A stretch of DNA of 64,000 nt, taken from the NCBI RefSeq assembly GCF_033472595.1, contig NZ_CP137642.1:496001-560000 (forward strand). Reading direction: 5' to 3'. The stretch is from Methanoculleus receptaculi. Its GTDB lineage: Archaea > Halobacteriota > Methanomicrobia > Methanomicrobiales > Methanoculleaceae. The notes under the pieces were generated by a model. That model had not been told where the DNA came from and did not search any database. It saw nothing but the letters and a program-made list of their open reading frames with translations. Below are positions 50,750 through 59,993 of this stretch, piece after piece (position 1 is the first letter of the stretch; each line of letters starts with the position of its first letter). The position numbers and the translations under genes are program-made.

Positions 50750-51612
50750 GCACCTCCAATCATCATATAGGAGAGGATCGCCAGGTTCACGATCCCGATC
50801 AGCGCCGCGAACCACCCGGTCTTAAGCGCTGCCTGCCACCGCACGCGTGCCGTGGTGTTATCTACAAAGATCTCAACAAGATACGTGAGCACGACCGCGA
50901 CCACCCCGATCACCGGGTTCCAGGCGAAGAAGAGGTAAACCAGGCCGAGGAGGAATATGTTCTCGTACCAGTGGGCGATCTCGATCGTCCCGAGTGTCGG
51001 GCCCGAGAACTCCGTCGTGATCCCCTTTACTATCTCCTGGTGGGCGTGGTGCGATGTCGAGATGTCGAACGGAGACTTCCTGAGCTTGATTGTGAGGATG
51101 ATGGCAAGCCCGAGGAAGACTCCGGGAAGGTAGAGGATGGCCGGAACGGCCACTGCGGCGATATCGGCAACGTAGAAACTGTTTGCGACCATGTAGAGGC
51201 CGACCGCCGCAAGGATGACCATCGGCTCGTAGGCCATCACCTGGATCAGCTCGCGCTCCGCCCCGATGTGGCTGTAGGGTGAGTGAACCGCATAGGCTCC
51301 GAGAACAAGGAAGACGTGGGCGAGTGTGAAGGCAAAGATAGTCAGCAGCAGGTCACCCCCCGCAAAGAAGAGCGCGCCGGCAAGGGCTATGAAGATGAGG
51401 TAAGCAAGAACGTAGAAGTTCTGCGCCGTGGTGACGACGACGCGCTCCTTCTCGAAGAGTTTGCCGACATCGTAGAACGGCTGCAGGAGAGGCGGGCCGA
51501 CCCTCCCCTGCATCCTGGCGGTTATCTTGCGGTCAATTCCCGCGATGAGACCACCCGCCAGGGGCGCCAGGATAAGGAATAAGACCGCTCCTATAAGCCA
51601 TGCCCAGGTCAT
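50746..51612 (-). CDS. echB: Energy-converting hydrogenase membrane subunit B (NuoH-like)
   Basis: 288 residues, about eight membrane helices. Conserved cytoplasmic segments are IDRKITARMQGRVGPPLLQP (after helix 1), GAERELIQVMAYEPMVILAA and LRKSPFDISTSHHAHQEIVK. These match NuoH/EchB, the subunit that links the soluble arm to the proton or sodium channel. It overlaps echA and echC by 4 bp each. Confidence 0.93.
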   Translation of the reverse strand: MTWAWLIGAVLFLILAPLAGGLIAGIDRKITARMQGRVGPPLLQPFYDVGKLFEKERVVVTTAQNFYVLAYLIFIALAGALFFAGGDLLLTIFAFTLAHVFLVLGAYAVHSPYSHIGAERELIQVMAYEPMVILAAVGLYMVANSFYVADIAAVAVPAILYLPGVFLGLAIILTIKLRKSPFDISTSHHAHQEIVKGITTEFSGPTLGTIEIAHWYENIFLLGLVYLFFAWNPVIGVVAVVLTYLVEIFVDNTTARVRWQAALKTGWFAALIGIVNLAILSYMMIGGA

Positions 51613-53513
51613 AGCGCCACCCCCGCAAGGATCCAGGAGATGATTATCAGCGCCGTGCAGACCGCCAACCCTGGACGGAAGAGTTTTGCCTCGCCGAAGT
51701 AGTCGTTCAGGTAGTAGTTCCTGGTCTGGGCCTCCCGGGTGAGGCCAAGAGAGCCCGCAAAGTGGCGGTCTGCCGTCGCCGGTCTCCCGCCCATGTAAGC
51801 GGGGAGGTGTTTTGCGCTCCTCTTGAAGAGCATGAACGAGATCGGCAGCACGAGAAGCAGGGCCATCATCAGGAGCATGATCGCGACGTTCGCCTGCGCC
51901 ATGCGTGCCGTAGCCCCGTAGATGGCAAGGACGTATGGTTCAATCAGCACAGATGAGATCAGCGGGAATAGGAGGGTGGCCGCCACCACGAGACCCGTGA
52001 GGATGTAGAGGGGTGCCCAGGGCTCCTCCAGGACACCTCTCTCCACCCGCTCCTGCTCACGGGTGACCGCAACCAGCTTGCCCATCCACTTCGCCCAGAA
52101 AAAGACTGTGACAGCGCTTCCGTAGGCAAGGAGGGCTATGAAGATGAGTCCGAACGGGGCCTGGACAAAAGCCTCGATCGCAGCCCATTTCGAGATCAGC
52201 ATCCCGAAAGGCGCAAGGAACATACCGGCCATCCCGATGAACATCATCACAGCCATACGGGGCATCCGGACGATCAGACCCTCCATATCCTCGATATCCC
52301 TGCTACCGATCCTGTGCTCGATCATCCCTGTACCGAGGAAGAGGAGCGCCTTTGCGATGGCGTGGAATATGATCAGGAGTATCGCAGCCCATACAAGCAT
52401 GTATGTTCCAACACCCGCACATGCGGCTATAAGGCCGAGGTTTGCGATCGTCGAGTAGGCGAGAACCCGTTTCGCGTTGCTCTGTGATATCGCGATCGCA
52501 GACGCGAGGACGAATGTCAGGGCGCCCACAAGCCCTATGGAGAACCCGGTAAGCGTTCCCGCAAAGACCGGTGCGAACCTGACCAGGATGTATACACCGG
52601 CCTTGACCATGGTGCTTGAGTGGAGGAGGGCCGAGACCGGGGTTGGCGCCACCATCGCCCCGAGCAGCCAGGAGGAGAACGGCATCAGTGCGGCCTTTGT
52701 GATCCCGGCAAACCCGATCAGCGCCGCCGGGAGCAGGATGACCGCCGCATCGCCGGATGAGAGCACCCCGGCAAGGTCGATACCCCCGCTCAAAGGTTCG
52801 GTGGCGGCAAGGATGATGAGTGCCGCAACGAACGCTATTCCGCCAAGCAGGTTCATCACCAGCGCCAGGAAAGCGTTCTTCGTTGCCTCCTCGGTCTCCG
52901 CGTAGCCGATCAGCAGGAACGATGTGATCGTTGTGATCTCCCAGAAGAAGAAGACCCACATCAGGTTGTTGGAGAAGACCAGGCCGAACATCGCAGCCAG
53001 GAAGATGAATATGACAAAGAAGAACGTCCTCTGCCGGTCACGCACCTCCGGATGGTGATGGTGGTAGGTCTCCATGTACCTGACCGAGTAGACGGCTATC
53101 AGACTCCCGATGATCCCGATGATCAGGGCCATGATGATGGAGAACTGGTCGATGAAGAGGTTGTTGACCACATGAAGGCTTCCCGAATACGTCGTTTCAA
53201 GATATACCACCAGAGCAGCCTGGACGACTGCCAGCGCGATTGCCAGGTAGTTCTTGAACTTTACACCCATGTAGATGATGAAGAGCGCAAGCCCCATCTC
53301 GATGATCACCATGAGCGGGTCGACTGTTCCCGAGGGCACGGCAAAGTAGACCGCGCCCGCGGAGATATACCGCAGCAGCAGGTATATCGTAGCCCCGCCG
53401 ATGGCAAGAGCGGAGATGACCACCACCACGTAGCGCAATGCCGTTCGTTTTACGAACAACAAAAGACATGCGGCGATGATGGGGAATAAGATAAGGAAGA
53501 GCAGCGTCTGCAC
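51609..53513 (-). CDS. echA: Energy-converting hydrogenase membrane subunit A (NuoL-like antiporter)
   Basis: 634 residues, about 15-17 membrane helices, of the NuoL/MrpA antiporter family (SVRYMETYHHHHPEVRDRQR, FFFWEITTITSFLLIGY with the key Glu, FAGITKAALMPFSSWLLGAM with Lys, ALLHSSTMVKAGVYILVRF). It pumps ions as the hydrogenase turns over. GTG 53513 has GAGGGA 5 bases upstream; TTG 53528 gives a longer version. First gene of the operon. Confidence 0.92.
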   Translation of the reverse strand: MQTLLFLILFPIIAACLLLFVKRTALRYVVVVISALAIGGATIYLLLRYISAGAVYFAVPSGTVDPLMVIIEMGLALFIIYMGVKFKNYLAIALAVVQAALVVYLETTYSGSLHVVNNLFIDQFSIIMALIIGIIGSLIAVYSVRYMETYHHHHPEVRDRQRTFFFVIFIFLAAMFGLVFSNNLMWVFFFWEITTITSFLLIGYAETEEATKNAFLALVMNLLGGIAFVAALIILAATEPLSGGIDLAGVLSSGDAAVILLPAALIGFAGITKAALMPFSSWLLGAMVAPTPVSALLHSSTMVKAGVYILVRFAPVFAGTLTGFSIGLVGALTFVLASAIAISQSNAKRVLAYSTIANLGLIAACAGVGTYMLVWAAILLIIFHAIAKALLFLGTGMIEHRIGSRDIEDMEGLIVRMPRMAVMMFIGMAGMFLAPFGMLISKWAAIEAFVQAPFGLIFIALLAYGSAVTVFFWAKWMGKLVAVTREQERVERGVLEEPWAPLYILTGLVVAATLLFPLISSVLIEPYVLAIYGATARMAQANVAIMLLMMALLLVLPISFMLFKRSAKHLPAYMGGRPATADRHFAGSLGLTREAQTRNYYLNDYFGEAKLFRPGLAVCTALIIISWILAGVAL

Positions 53514-53552
53514 TATTGTCCCTCGCAAAGGAAGTATGCTCCACTTACATAA

Positions 53553-54605
53553 TTAATCATTCCAAATAGGCACGGGGCAGATCCGTTCGCACTTCCGGCA
53601 GCCGATACACGCCCCGCTGATCACACCGGGCCGGGGTGCATAGGTTCTACCGAACCGCTGGAGGAGAGCGAGCGAAACCCGCCGCCCGACGCCACCCCTG
53701 GCGCCAGTATATGCAGAGGGTTTCCGGAAGTCGGGAACAGCGAGGGCGGCAGGGTCATCGCCGACCGTCCTGACGTCTGCAGGGTTGAAGAGGTCGCGTT
53801 CGGCTGCGCTTGCTATGCAGCCGATCTCAAGGGGCTCGATCCCTGTAAGCCGCGCAAGAATGGTGTCCACGGCCGCGTATTTGCTCCCGGCCAGGGTTGC
53901 CCCGATCTTTCGGGGGGTTCCCGCCCGGGGACCTTCTCCTTCCATCCCCATGACGGCATCCACAACCGGAAGTCGTGGTCTCATGCACTCGTTGAGGTCG
54001 ACAAGCATCTCCCCGGATCTCCGCTCGTCCTGAAACCTGGAGTGAAAGACCGGTTTTTCGAGACCCGGGATTATGCCAAAGAGGTTTTTTGTGGCGCCGG
54101 TCATCCTGGTCCACATATGGGTTTTGGCCTTTGAGACGACCACGATCCCGTCAGCCTCCACGGCCAGGGGTGATGATGGAGAACTGTCTCATCGCCGCTC
54201 CCTCAGGAAAGGAGACGCTACTTGAACCGGTATCATAGTTAAGGGCGGCCCCGGTCTCTTCCGTCGCCGCCATATACCCGGCACGGGCGTAAGCCCGTCG
54301 AAGGTTCGCTTCGCTGTAGATTACCCCGCCTCCCGGGCTGTCTGCGATGAGAACACGGCAACCGTGCTCCACGAGGAGGCGAGGGATAGCGGCGACGACC
54401 GCCGGGTGGGTTGTGACGCACCGATCCGGTTCAAGCCCATGTAAAAGGTTTGGCTTAAGGAGGATCTTCTCCCCGTGGAAACAAACCTTCCAATACCACC
54501 AAAATGGTCGATTGCGCGCCTGACGGCAGCATCGACCTCAGACCGGCTGTAACCCTCGCACCTGACAACAGCGACTCGTGTGTCCCTCCCGGACGGTTGC
54601 AGCAC
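53553..54605 (-). pseudogene. DUF362 iron-sulfur protein gene with two frameshifts
   Basis: Three frames in succession make one DUF362 protein: VAVVRCEGYSRSEVDAAVRR from GTG 54605; after a shift near 54475, EKILLKPNLLHGLEPDRCVT and VLIADSPGGGVIYSEANLRR; after a shift near 54165, LAVEADGIVVVSKAKTHMWT to the C-terminal cluster motif CIGCRKCERICPVPIWND. Apart from the two shifts it is complete (~350 residues) and well conserved, so either the decay is recent or the shifts are sequencing errors. It follows rnc by 2 bases and precedes nothing on its strand except the ech promoter. Confidence 0.75.
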
Positions 54606-54607
54606 TT

Positions 54608-55315
54608 TCAGCCCTTCCCGAGGCGTATTAGCGCCTCCCTTGCCGCGATCATGGCCGCAGCCTGCTTCGTCCGGGCCTCTCCTTCTCCGGATGGGACCCC
54701 ACCGACGCTCACCCGGGCAACCCAGGTCGGGCAGCTCCCGGGACCGGTCTGGCGGAAGGTATACTCAAGGTAACCAAGGTTCTTCCTTGAGACGTGTTCC
54801 TGGAGCCTCCCTCGGTAGTTTCGGTCTGTGTCGCAATCGGCTATCTCATCTTCAAAGATCGCGATCACCACGCTCCTGGCCGCATCGAGGCCACGGTCAA
54901 GGTAGATCGCACCGATCAGAGCCTCAAAAGCGTCGGCGATGATCGAGTCGGTCAACACCTGCCCCCGCCGCCTGACGGCGCGGTCGATACCGAGCCCCTG
55001 CAGCCGCACGATCTCGGCAAGTTTCGTGTTCCGTGTCACCTGGAGCCTCCGGTTCATCTCGCCTGGCTGGAGGTCGTAGCCGGTGTAGAGGTGCTCGGCG
55101 ATGATAAAATCAAGGATGTAGTTCCCGAGAAACTCAAGCCTCTCGTAGTCCTCAGCCACCGCTGCCGGATACTCACCACCGTTCGAATATGACCGGTGGG
55201 TCAGCGCACGGTCATAGAGATGGATAGCAGCATCGGTGATTCCGGTTACCTCGAAAGGGGGGCGGGCGAGAAGCGCACGTAGTTCCTCTGCACGATCGCG
55301 GCCTGGAGGATCCAT
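54608..55315 (-). CDS. rnc: Ribonuclease III
   Basis: 235 residues. The RNase III domain has the signature YERLEFLGNYILDFIIAEHL and the second metal site SIIADAFEALIGAIYLDRGL (Asp and Glu of DxxxE present). The C-terminal dsRNA-binding domain follows (GRLQEHVSRKNLGYLEYTFR ... EARTKQAAAMIAAREALIRL). The usual Asp of the FLGD motif (Asp45 in E. coli) is Asn here (codon AAC), which may lower activity. RNase III is uncommon in archaea. ATG 55315 gives the normal length; upstream ATGs (55384) are possible. Confidence 0.88.
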   Translation of the reverse strand: MDPPGRDRAEELRALLARPPFEVTGITDAAIHLYDRALTHRSYSNGGEYPAAVAEDYERLEFLGNYILDFIIAEHLYTGYDLQPGEMNRRLQVTRNTKLAEIVRLQGLGIDRAVRRRGQVLTDSIIADAFEALIGAIYLDRGLDAARSVVIAIFEDEIADCDTDRNYRGRLQEHVSRKNLGYLEYTFRQTGPGSCPTWVARVSVGGVPSGEGEARTKQAAAMIAAREALIRLGKG

Positions 55316-55426
55316 ACGGAGGTGGCGCGATCGCCAGAAAAGTCTACTGATACGAGATCCGGGCCAGTTGACGGAGAGTTTCATGGTAATCTGTCGGAAG
55401 GCGCAATCCCGCTCTTCTTCTATAGA

Positions 55427-56257
55427 ATGACTTTCGTTCAGCAGGATAAACCTTTGCTGGAGACCGGCCGGCCGCGAAACCTTTTCTCTCCCGCCGCAGA
55501 GATCCTGCACCTGATGCAGTCGGCAGGCAGGCATGTCTACATGGACATAGAGTTCGGTTACGTATATGGCACCTCCAGGGAGGTGATGATGCCGATCGAG
55601 ATCGGTGCTGTCCTGCACCGACCTGAGGACGAGAGTCTTTCTTACGCGGCTGAGCAGTTCCGCTACGACCTCGATCTCGAGATCTGGAAGAAGGTGACCG
55701 ATCCCTGCGGCAGGACGGCCGGTGTCGAGACGACCGTCTCAAACCTGAGTCGGGGTGAGTGCGGAATGCCATACGACCACTCCTACCGGCTCCCCGACGA
55801 CGAGGTTGAGACCGCAGAGATGACGGCACAGAAGGCGTTCAGCGACCTGCGAGACTTCCTGGAATCGATCGTTTCAAAGGAGGGGGCCACAGCAATCATC
55901 GTCTTTGCAGCGAGTATGGAGAGGCGGGCCTTCCGCGCGGCCGGGTTCTCCCCTGACGGCTGTGCGTTTGTCGACCTGCAGCGGGAGATCCGTCGACGTT
56001 TGAAGATGAAGCAGTTTCTATCCCTGGACCGTCTGGCCTGCCTGATCGGGTTCTCCACCGACGGCGCCATCATCTCCTCAGCCCATTTCCAGTACCCGGT
56101 CCCGCAGGGCTACCGCCACCTCCTCGGCGCCCACCGTGGACTGGGCGACGCCGTCCGGACTTTCCTGGTTGCACGCGAGTTCCAGGAGCACCTGCCCTAT
56201 CTTGGGGAGCGTATCAGAACCCTGGTGGAGACCGGCGGCGGGAATGGTGAGGAGTGA
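55427..56257 (+). CDS. Putative DnaQ/RNase H-fold exonuclease-like protein
   Basis: 276 residues from ATG 55427. The segment HVYMDIEFGYVYGTSREVMM followed by PIEIGAVLH looks like the first motif (DxE) of DEDD exonucleases. SLDRLACLIGF and YRHLLGAHRGLGDAVRTFLV resemble the later motifs (H...D). A clear match in the middle (motif II) is less obvious, so the activity is uncertain. It is divergent from rnc with 111 bases between starts, and convergent with moeA (3-base gap). Confidence 0.55.
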   Translation: MTFVQQDKPLLETGRPRNLFSPAAEILHLMQSAGRHVYMDIEFGYVYGTSREVMMPIEIGAVLHRPEDESLSYAAEQFRYDLDLEIWKKVTDPCGRTAGVETTVSNLSRGECGMPYDHSYRLPDDEVETAEMTAQKAFSDLRDFLESIVSKEGATAIIVFAASMERRAFRAAGFSPDGCAFVDLQREIRRRLKMKQFLSLDRLACLIGFSTDGAIISSAHFQYPVPQGYRHLLGAHRGLGDAVRTFLVAREFQEHLPYLGERIRTLVETGGGNGEE

Positions 56258-56260
56258 AAT

Positions 56261-57436
56261 CTATACGCGTGGCCCTGTCACCTCCACCTCGACCACCGTG
56301 CCTTCGGGTATTACACCGCCTCTACCGGCGGGTATATGCAGAAAGGCGTTTGCACGCACCAGGGCCATCTGCGTTCTGGAGCTGCGGGGCAGGGGTGCAG
56401 CGGTGTAGTGATCGCCGCTCCAGGAGACGGTGAGGAGAACAAACTCATCGTATCCCGGGTCTGCTGTGACCGTCTCTGTGAGGCGGGCGCTGAGACGCTG
56501 CGGCGGCCGGGGGGCCAGACCCCACGCCGCGAGGAGGGGGAGGGCAAGTTCCCGTATGACCGTAATGGCGGCGATCGGGTAGCCCGGGATCCCGATAACC
56601 GGTTTACCGTTGATTTTGCCGACGATTGCCGGTTTTCCAGGTTTCATTGCTATCCCGTGAACGAGCACCTCCCCAAGGTCTCCGATTACATCTGCGGTGA
56701 AGTCGCGGGTGCCTGCCGATGACCCTGCGGAGACCAGAAGCAGGTCGTTTTCACGTATCCCGCGTACAATGGCCTCCCGCAGAAGCCCGGGGTCGTCAGC
56801 AACGATCCCGTAACGGGTGCATGTTGCCCCGGCCTCACCTAGCATCGCCGCTGCAACGGCGGTGTTGCTCTCGATGACGCCACCGGGACCCGGAATCTCA
56901 CCCGCAGGAACCACCTCACTCCCCGTCGGGATGAGCCCGACCCTGACCTCCAGCACCTCCACTCCGGTAACGCCGCAGGATAGGAGGACGCCGATGTCGC
57001 AGGGACGTATCCAGTGCCCTGCCGGGAGGATCAGGTCACCCTGCCGGACCTCGACCCCCGCAGGATGGATATGTTCACCCGGGCGCGCCGCCTTCACGGT
57101 GCTCCATCCCCCTTCGTCACCGGTGACATCCTCGATCATGACGACCGCGTCATAGCCGGGAGAGATTGCGTTTCCGGTATTCACCCTTTTGGGATTCTGA
57201 AGTCTCACCGGGTTTCTCCCACTTGCACCGAGTGTCTCACGGCTTTTGACGGCAAAACCATCTCTTGCGGCAATATCCGTTGCCGGAATTGTCAGTGGTG
57301 AGTAAACCGGGGCTGCTGTTACCCGTCCAGCGGCGTCAGCAACCGGAGTCTGGATGCTCCGGCCGGCAGCCTGGAAAGCGGAGCGCAGCAACTCCTGTAC
57401 ATCGGCAAATCGAGCCAGATTAAGGCGTTGCCTCAC
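56261..57436 (-). CDS. moeA: Molybdopterin molybdenumtransferase MoeA
   Basis: 391 residues from GTG 57436. Family blocks: DIAARDGFAVKSRETL, PKRVNTGNAISPGYDAVVMI, GLIPTGSEVVPAGEIPGPGG, VSAGSSAGTRDFTADVIGDL, GIAMKPGKPAIVGKINGKPV, IGIPGYPIAA. It inserts molybdate or tungstate into molybdopterin. It begins 33 bases after fwdC on the same strand, so it probably shares the fwd transcript and serves formylmethanofuran dehydrogenase, whose active site needs this cofactor. Confidence 0.93.
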   Translation of the reverse strand: MRQRLNLARFADVQELLRSAFQAAGRSIQTPVADAAGRVTAAPVYSPLTIPATDIAARDGFAVKSRETLGASGRNPVRLQNPKRVNTGNAISPGYDAVVMIEDVTGDEGGWSTVKAARPGEHIHPAGVEVRQGDLILPAGHWIRPCDIGVLLSCGVTGVEVLEVRVGLIPTGSEVVPAGEIPGPGGVIESNTAVAAAMLGEAGATCTRYGIVADDPGLLREAIVRGIRENDLLLVSAGSSAGTRDFTADVIGDLGEVLVHGIAMKPGKPAIVGKINGKPVIGIPGYPIAAITVIRELALPLLAAWGLAPRPPQRLSARLTETVTADPGYDEFVLLTVSWSGDHYTAAPLPRSSRTQMALVRANAFLHIPAGRGGVIPEGTVVEVEVTGPRV

Positions 57437-57469
57437 ACGACCCCCCCCACGATACTGGAGAAAAAAAGG

Positions 57470-58270
57470 TTAGACCCTGGTATAGATGTTCCCATACACA
57501 GGCTTGCCTCTGGAGACGGGGTGGCGCTCGCCGAGATCCCCGATGTAGTGGATGAAGCGGGCCTTCGTACCGTCGACCTCCTCTTCGACCTCCCCGATAT
57601 GCTGGAATCCCGGGAGCGGATTCTCGATCTTTCCAAAGACGTAGATATTGCCTTTCACCATCTGCCCGCCGACCCGGCCTTTGGCGTTCCCCTTGATGAT
57701 GACGGTGCCGCCTTCGGCGTGGGTGGATACGTGTATGTCGGCATCGCCGCCGATGATGATCGTTCCGCCGTTCATGAACGTGGCCGTATCGTTCCCGACG
57801 CTGCCGGCGACCCGGATAACTCCGCCCTGCATGCCGCGCCACTCACCACGGGGAGATGATCCGAGGTGGTGTCCTGCGTTCCCGTCGATGATAAGTTCGC
57901 CGCCTTCCATGGCAAGGCCGCAGAAAGAGTCGACGTTTCCTTTGACATGGATCTTCCCGCCTTTCATCCAGCCACCGATGTACATGTCAGCGTCGCCTTC
58001 GATGACTATCTCACCGGCAGTCATCTGCTGACCGACTCTCTTGAGACGGGAGCAGTCTCCACGGAGTATGATCTTCGTATCAGCCGCCGTTGCACCACCG
58101 TTGCCCTCAACGGTGAAGTACTTGCCGAGCGGGCTCTTCAACTTGCCCTCCCAGACGTCTATGGCAGCTATCTCGGCTGCAGTCTTGCCTGCAAAGGCGT
58201 CCGGGGTGATATTTTGCCCCTCAAGGTAGAGCTCGGGGGGATTGGTCATGGTGAGGATTACTGTCTTCAT
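57470..58270 (-). CDS. fwdC: Formylmethanofuran dehydrogenase subunit C
   Basis: 266 residues. After an N-terminal part (MKTVILTMTNPPELYLEGQN) it forms a right-handed beta-helix of Gly-rich repeats (VIEGDADMYIGGWMKGGKIH, VKGNVDSFCGLAMEGGELII, GGTIIIGGDADIHVSTHAEG), the glutamate-synthase alpha C-terminal fold used by FwdC. It contacts FwdA and helps form the internal formate channel. ATG 58270 is preferred to 58282. Codes next to moeA. Confidence 0.94.
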   Translation of the reverse strand: MKTVILTMTNPPELYLEGQNITPDAFAGKTAAEIAAIDVWEGKLKSPLGKYFTVEGNGGATAADTKIILRGDCSRLKRVGQQMTAGEIVIEGDADMYIGGWMKGGKIHVKGNVDSFCGLAMEGGELIIDGNAGHHLGSSPRGEWRGMQGGVIRVAGSVGNDTATFMNGGTIIIGGDADIHVSTHAEGGTVIIKGNAKGRVGGQMVKGNIYVFGKIENPLPGFQHIGEVEEEVDGTKARFIHYIGDLGERHPVSRGKPVYGNIYTRV

Positions 58271-58283
58271 GCTTCTCATCACC

Positions 58284-59990
58284 TCATTGTGTCGTATCGA
58301 CCTCGATCACCCGTGGGTTGAAGAGGTGTTCCTCGAAGAGCGAGTAGTTGTCAAGGTTCACGCTGTAGTGGCGGAGGAAGTGCTCGTAGATGTCTCTCTG
58401 CACCTGCGCATTCTCCGGGACATTGACATCGACCCAGACTGTCCGTTTTGCAGGCTCCGTGAGGACTTCGCCATCCCTGACCGTCACAACGCCGTCTTTC
58501 AGAAGCCAGGCGCAGCGGGAGAAGGCCTTCTCGATCTCCGCCGGATCAGAGGGCATATTCTCCGGGTTGAGGGGGTAGATAGCGATATCAGCGTCCATGC
58601 CGGGTGCAAGCCCGCCGTAGGTGTTGCTGATACCGAGCGCCATTGCCGGCCCTGCACGGGTCATCTGCGCGATCTCGTAGAGATCGAGCTCGCGGTCGAT
58701 GCTGTCGATAGAGGTTGCATCGATAGTCTTCTCAAGCCACTTGAACGTCTTCATGGTCGCATCGCGTGCAGCCCTGCTCATCAGCCAGGTGATGACCCGT
58801 GGGTAGCGAGTAAAAGGCCCGGCGTTCGGGTGATCGGTGGAGACGAACGTCCGCATCAGGTCCTTCGAGAGAAGGGCAAGCTCAAGGCCCACCGCCCACT
58901 GGATGGTGCAGACCTTAACCTTCGGGCTGTATATGTAGGGCACGACGCCTGCAGCGGTCTCGAGTTCAACGTCGGTGTTTGCCCACTTCAGGTTGTTTAA
59001 GGCACGCAGGTGGTGCTCAAACGGGCCGTCCGCCGTCATGGTGGTGGTCTCATCGAGAGTCACCTGGCCGATGTCGATGGTGATGTTGTCGTGGGAGTTC
59101 ACGTAGTCGATGACCTCAGGTGCCCGCGACTCGAAGTTCCCCCATGAATCACCGCCGTAGGAGTGGAACTGGAGATGAGTGGCGTGGAGCACTTGCTCAC
59201 GGCCGAAGTTGTTCTTCGGGGTGTATCCCTCGGCGAGTTTGAGTGAGTCGAGCGTGTCGGTATAGTTGCCGGGGTTGCCAAGGTTGTTGCAGTGCAGGTG
59301 CACCGAGTGTGGGAGACCGAGATGCTCGTTTGTCTCGATGAGACCCTTGATTATCTCTGCCGGGGTGATATCGAAGTACGGAACAGGGTCGTGGACGTTC
59401 TCACAGTTCAGCCCCCATCCCCAGGCCTCGGTTCCACCGGGATTGACGGCCTTGATGGCGAACCCCCGGGTTGCACGGAGTAGCCAGGCAGTATACGCTG
59501 CGTTGTTCTCGATCTCATGGTTCTTGAGGTATTCAAGGGTGAACCAGTTGTTAGCAAAGACCGGCATCGCGGCGTTGTCGATGATCGGGGTATCCCGGAT
59601 CTCCTCGTGGACGTGGGGTGAGTGGAGCGGCGGCATCGCCGCCTCGTTGACAAAGACGTAGCCCATACGTGCGTAGTCGTAACCGGCCTTGAAGGTGGAG
59701 GGAACGGAGAAACCCATCTCCATGCGGCTGCAGCGTTTCAGAGGACTTTTGAATAGTTTATCCTCCGGACGGAAGAGTCGGCCGACATTCACCTTCGGCC
59801 CGACCACGTGGGCATGAATGTCAATACCGCCTCCCATCACCGTCATACCGGATGCGTCGATTGTCTCCGGATGCCGCAGAGCGCCTGTCTCCACGATCTT
59901 GCCGTCCCTGACCGCGATCTCCATGCGGTCGCCCTTGATCCCCTGCAGGGGGTCAAAGACAAAACCGTTCTTGATCAAAAATTCGCTCAT
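58284..59990 (-). CDS. fwdA: Formylmethanofuran dehydrogenase subunit A
   Basis: 568 residues, amidohydrolase fold. Metal ligands: GGGIDIHAHVVGPKVNVGRL (HxH), the candidate carboxylated Lys in ATRGFAIKAVNPGG, His in LPHSVHLHCNNLGNPGNY and LHATHLQFHSYGGD, Asp in FVSTDHPNAG. It condenses formate, produced at FwdB, with methanofuran. It sits 3 bases after the fwdB stop and 13 before fwdC; no C-terminal truncation. Confidence 0.96.
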   Translation of the reverse strand: MSEFLIKNGFVFDPLQGIKGDRMEIAVRDGKIVETGALRHPETIDASGMTVMGGGIDIHAHVVGPKVNVGRLFRPEDKLFKSPLKRCSRMEMGFSVPSTFKAGYDYARMGYVFVNEAAMPPLHSPHVHEEIRDTPIIDNAAMPVFANNWFTLEYLKNHEIENNAAYTAWLLRATRGFAIKAVNPGGTEAWGWGLNCENVHDPVPYFDITPAEIIKGLIETNEHLGLPHSVHLHCNNLGNPGNYTDTLDSLKLAEGYTPKNNFGREQVLHATHLQFHSYGGDSWGNFESRAPEVIDYVNSHDNITIDIGQVTLDETTTMTADGPFEHHLRALNNLKWANTDVELETAAGVVPYIYSPKVKVCTIQWAVGLELALLSKDLMRTFVSTDHPNAGPFTRYPRVITWLMSRAARDATMKTFKWLEKTIDATSIDSIDRELDLYEIAQMTRAGPAMALGISNTYGGLAPGMDADIAIYPLNPENMPSDPAEIEKAFSRCAWLLKDGVVTVRDGEVLTEPAKRTVWVDVNVPENAQVQRDIYEHFLRHYSVNLDNYSLFEEHLFNPRVIEVDTTQ

Positions 59991-59993
59991 GCC

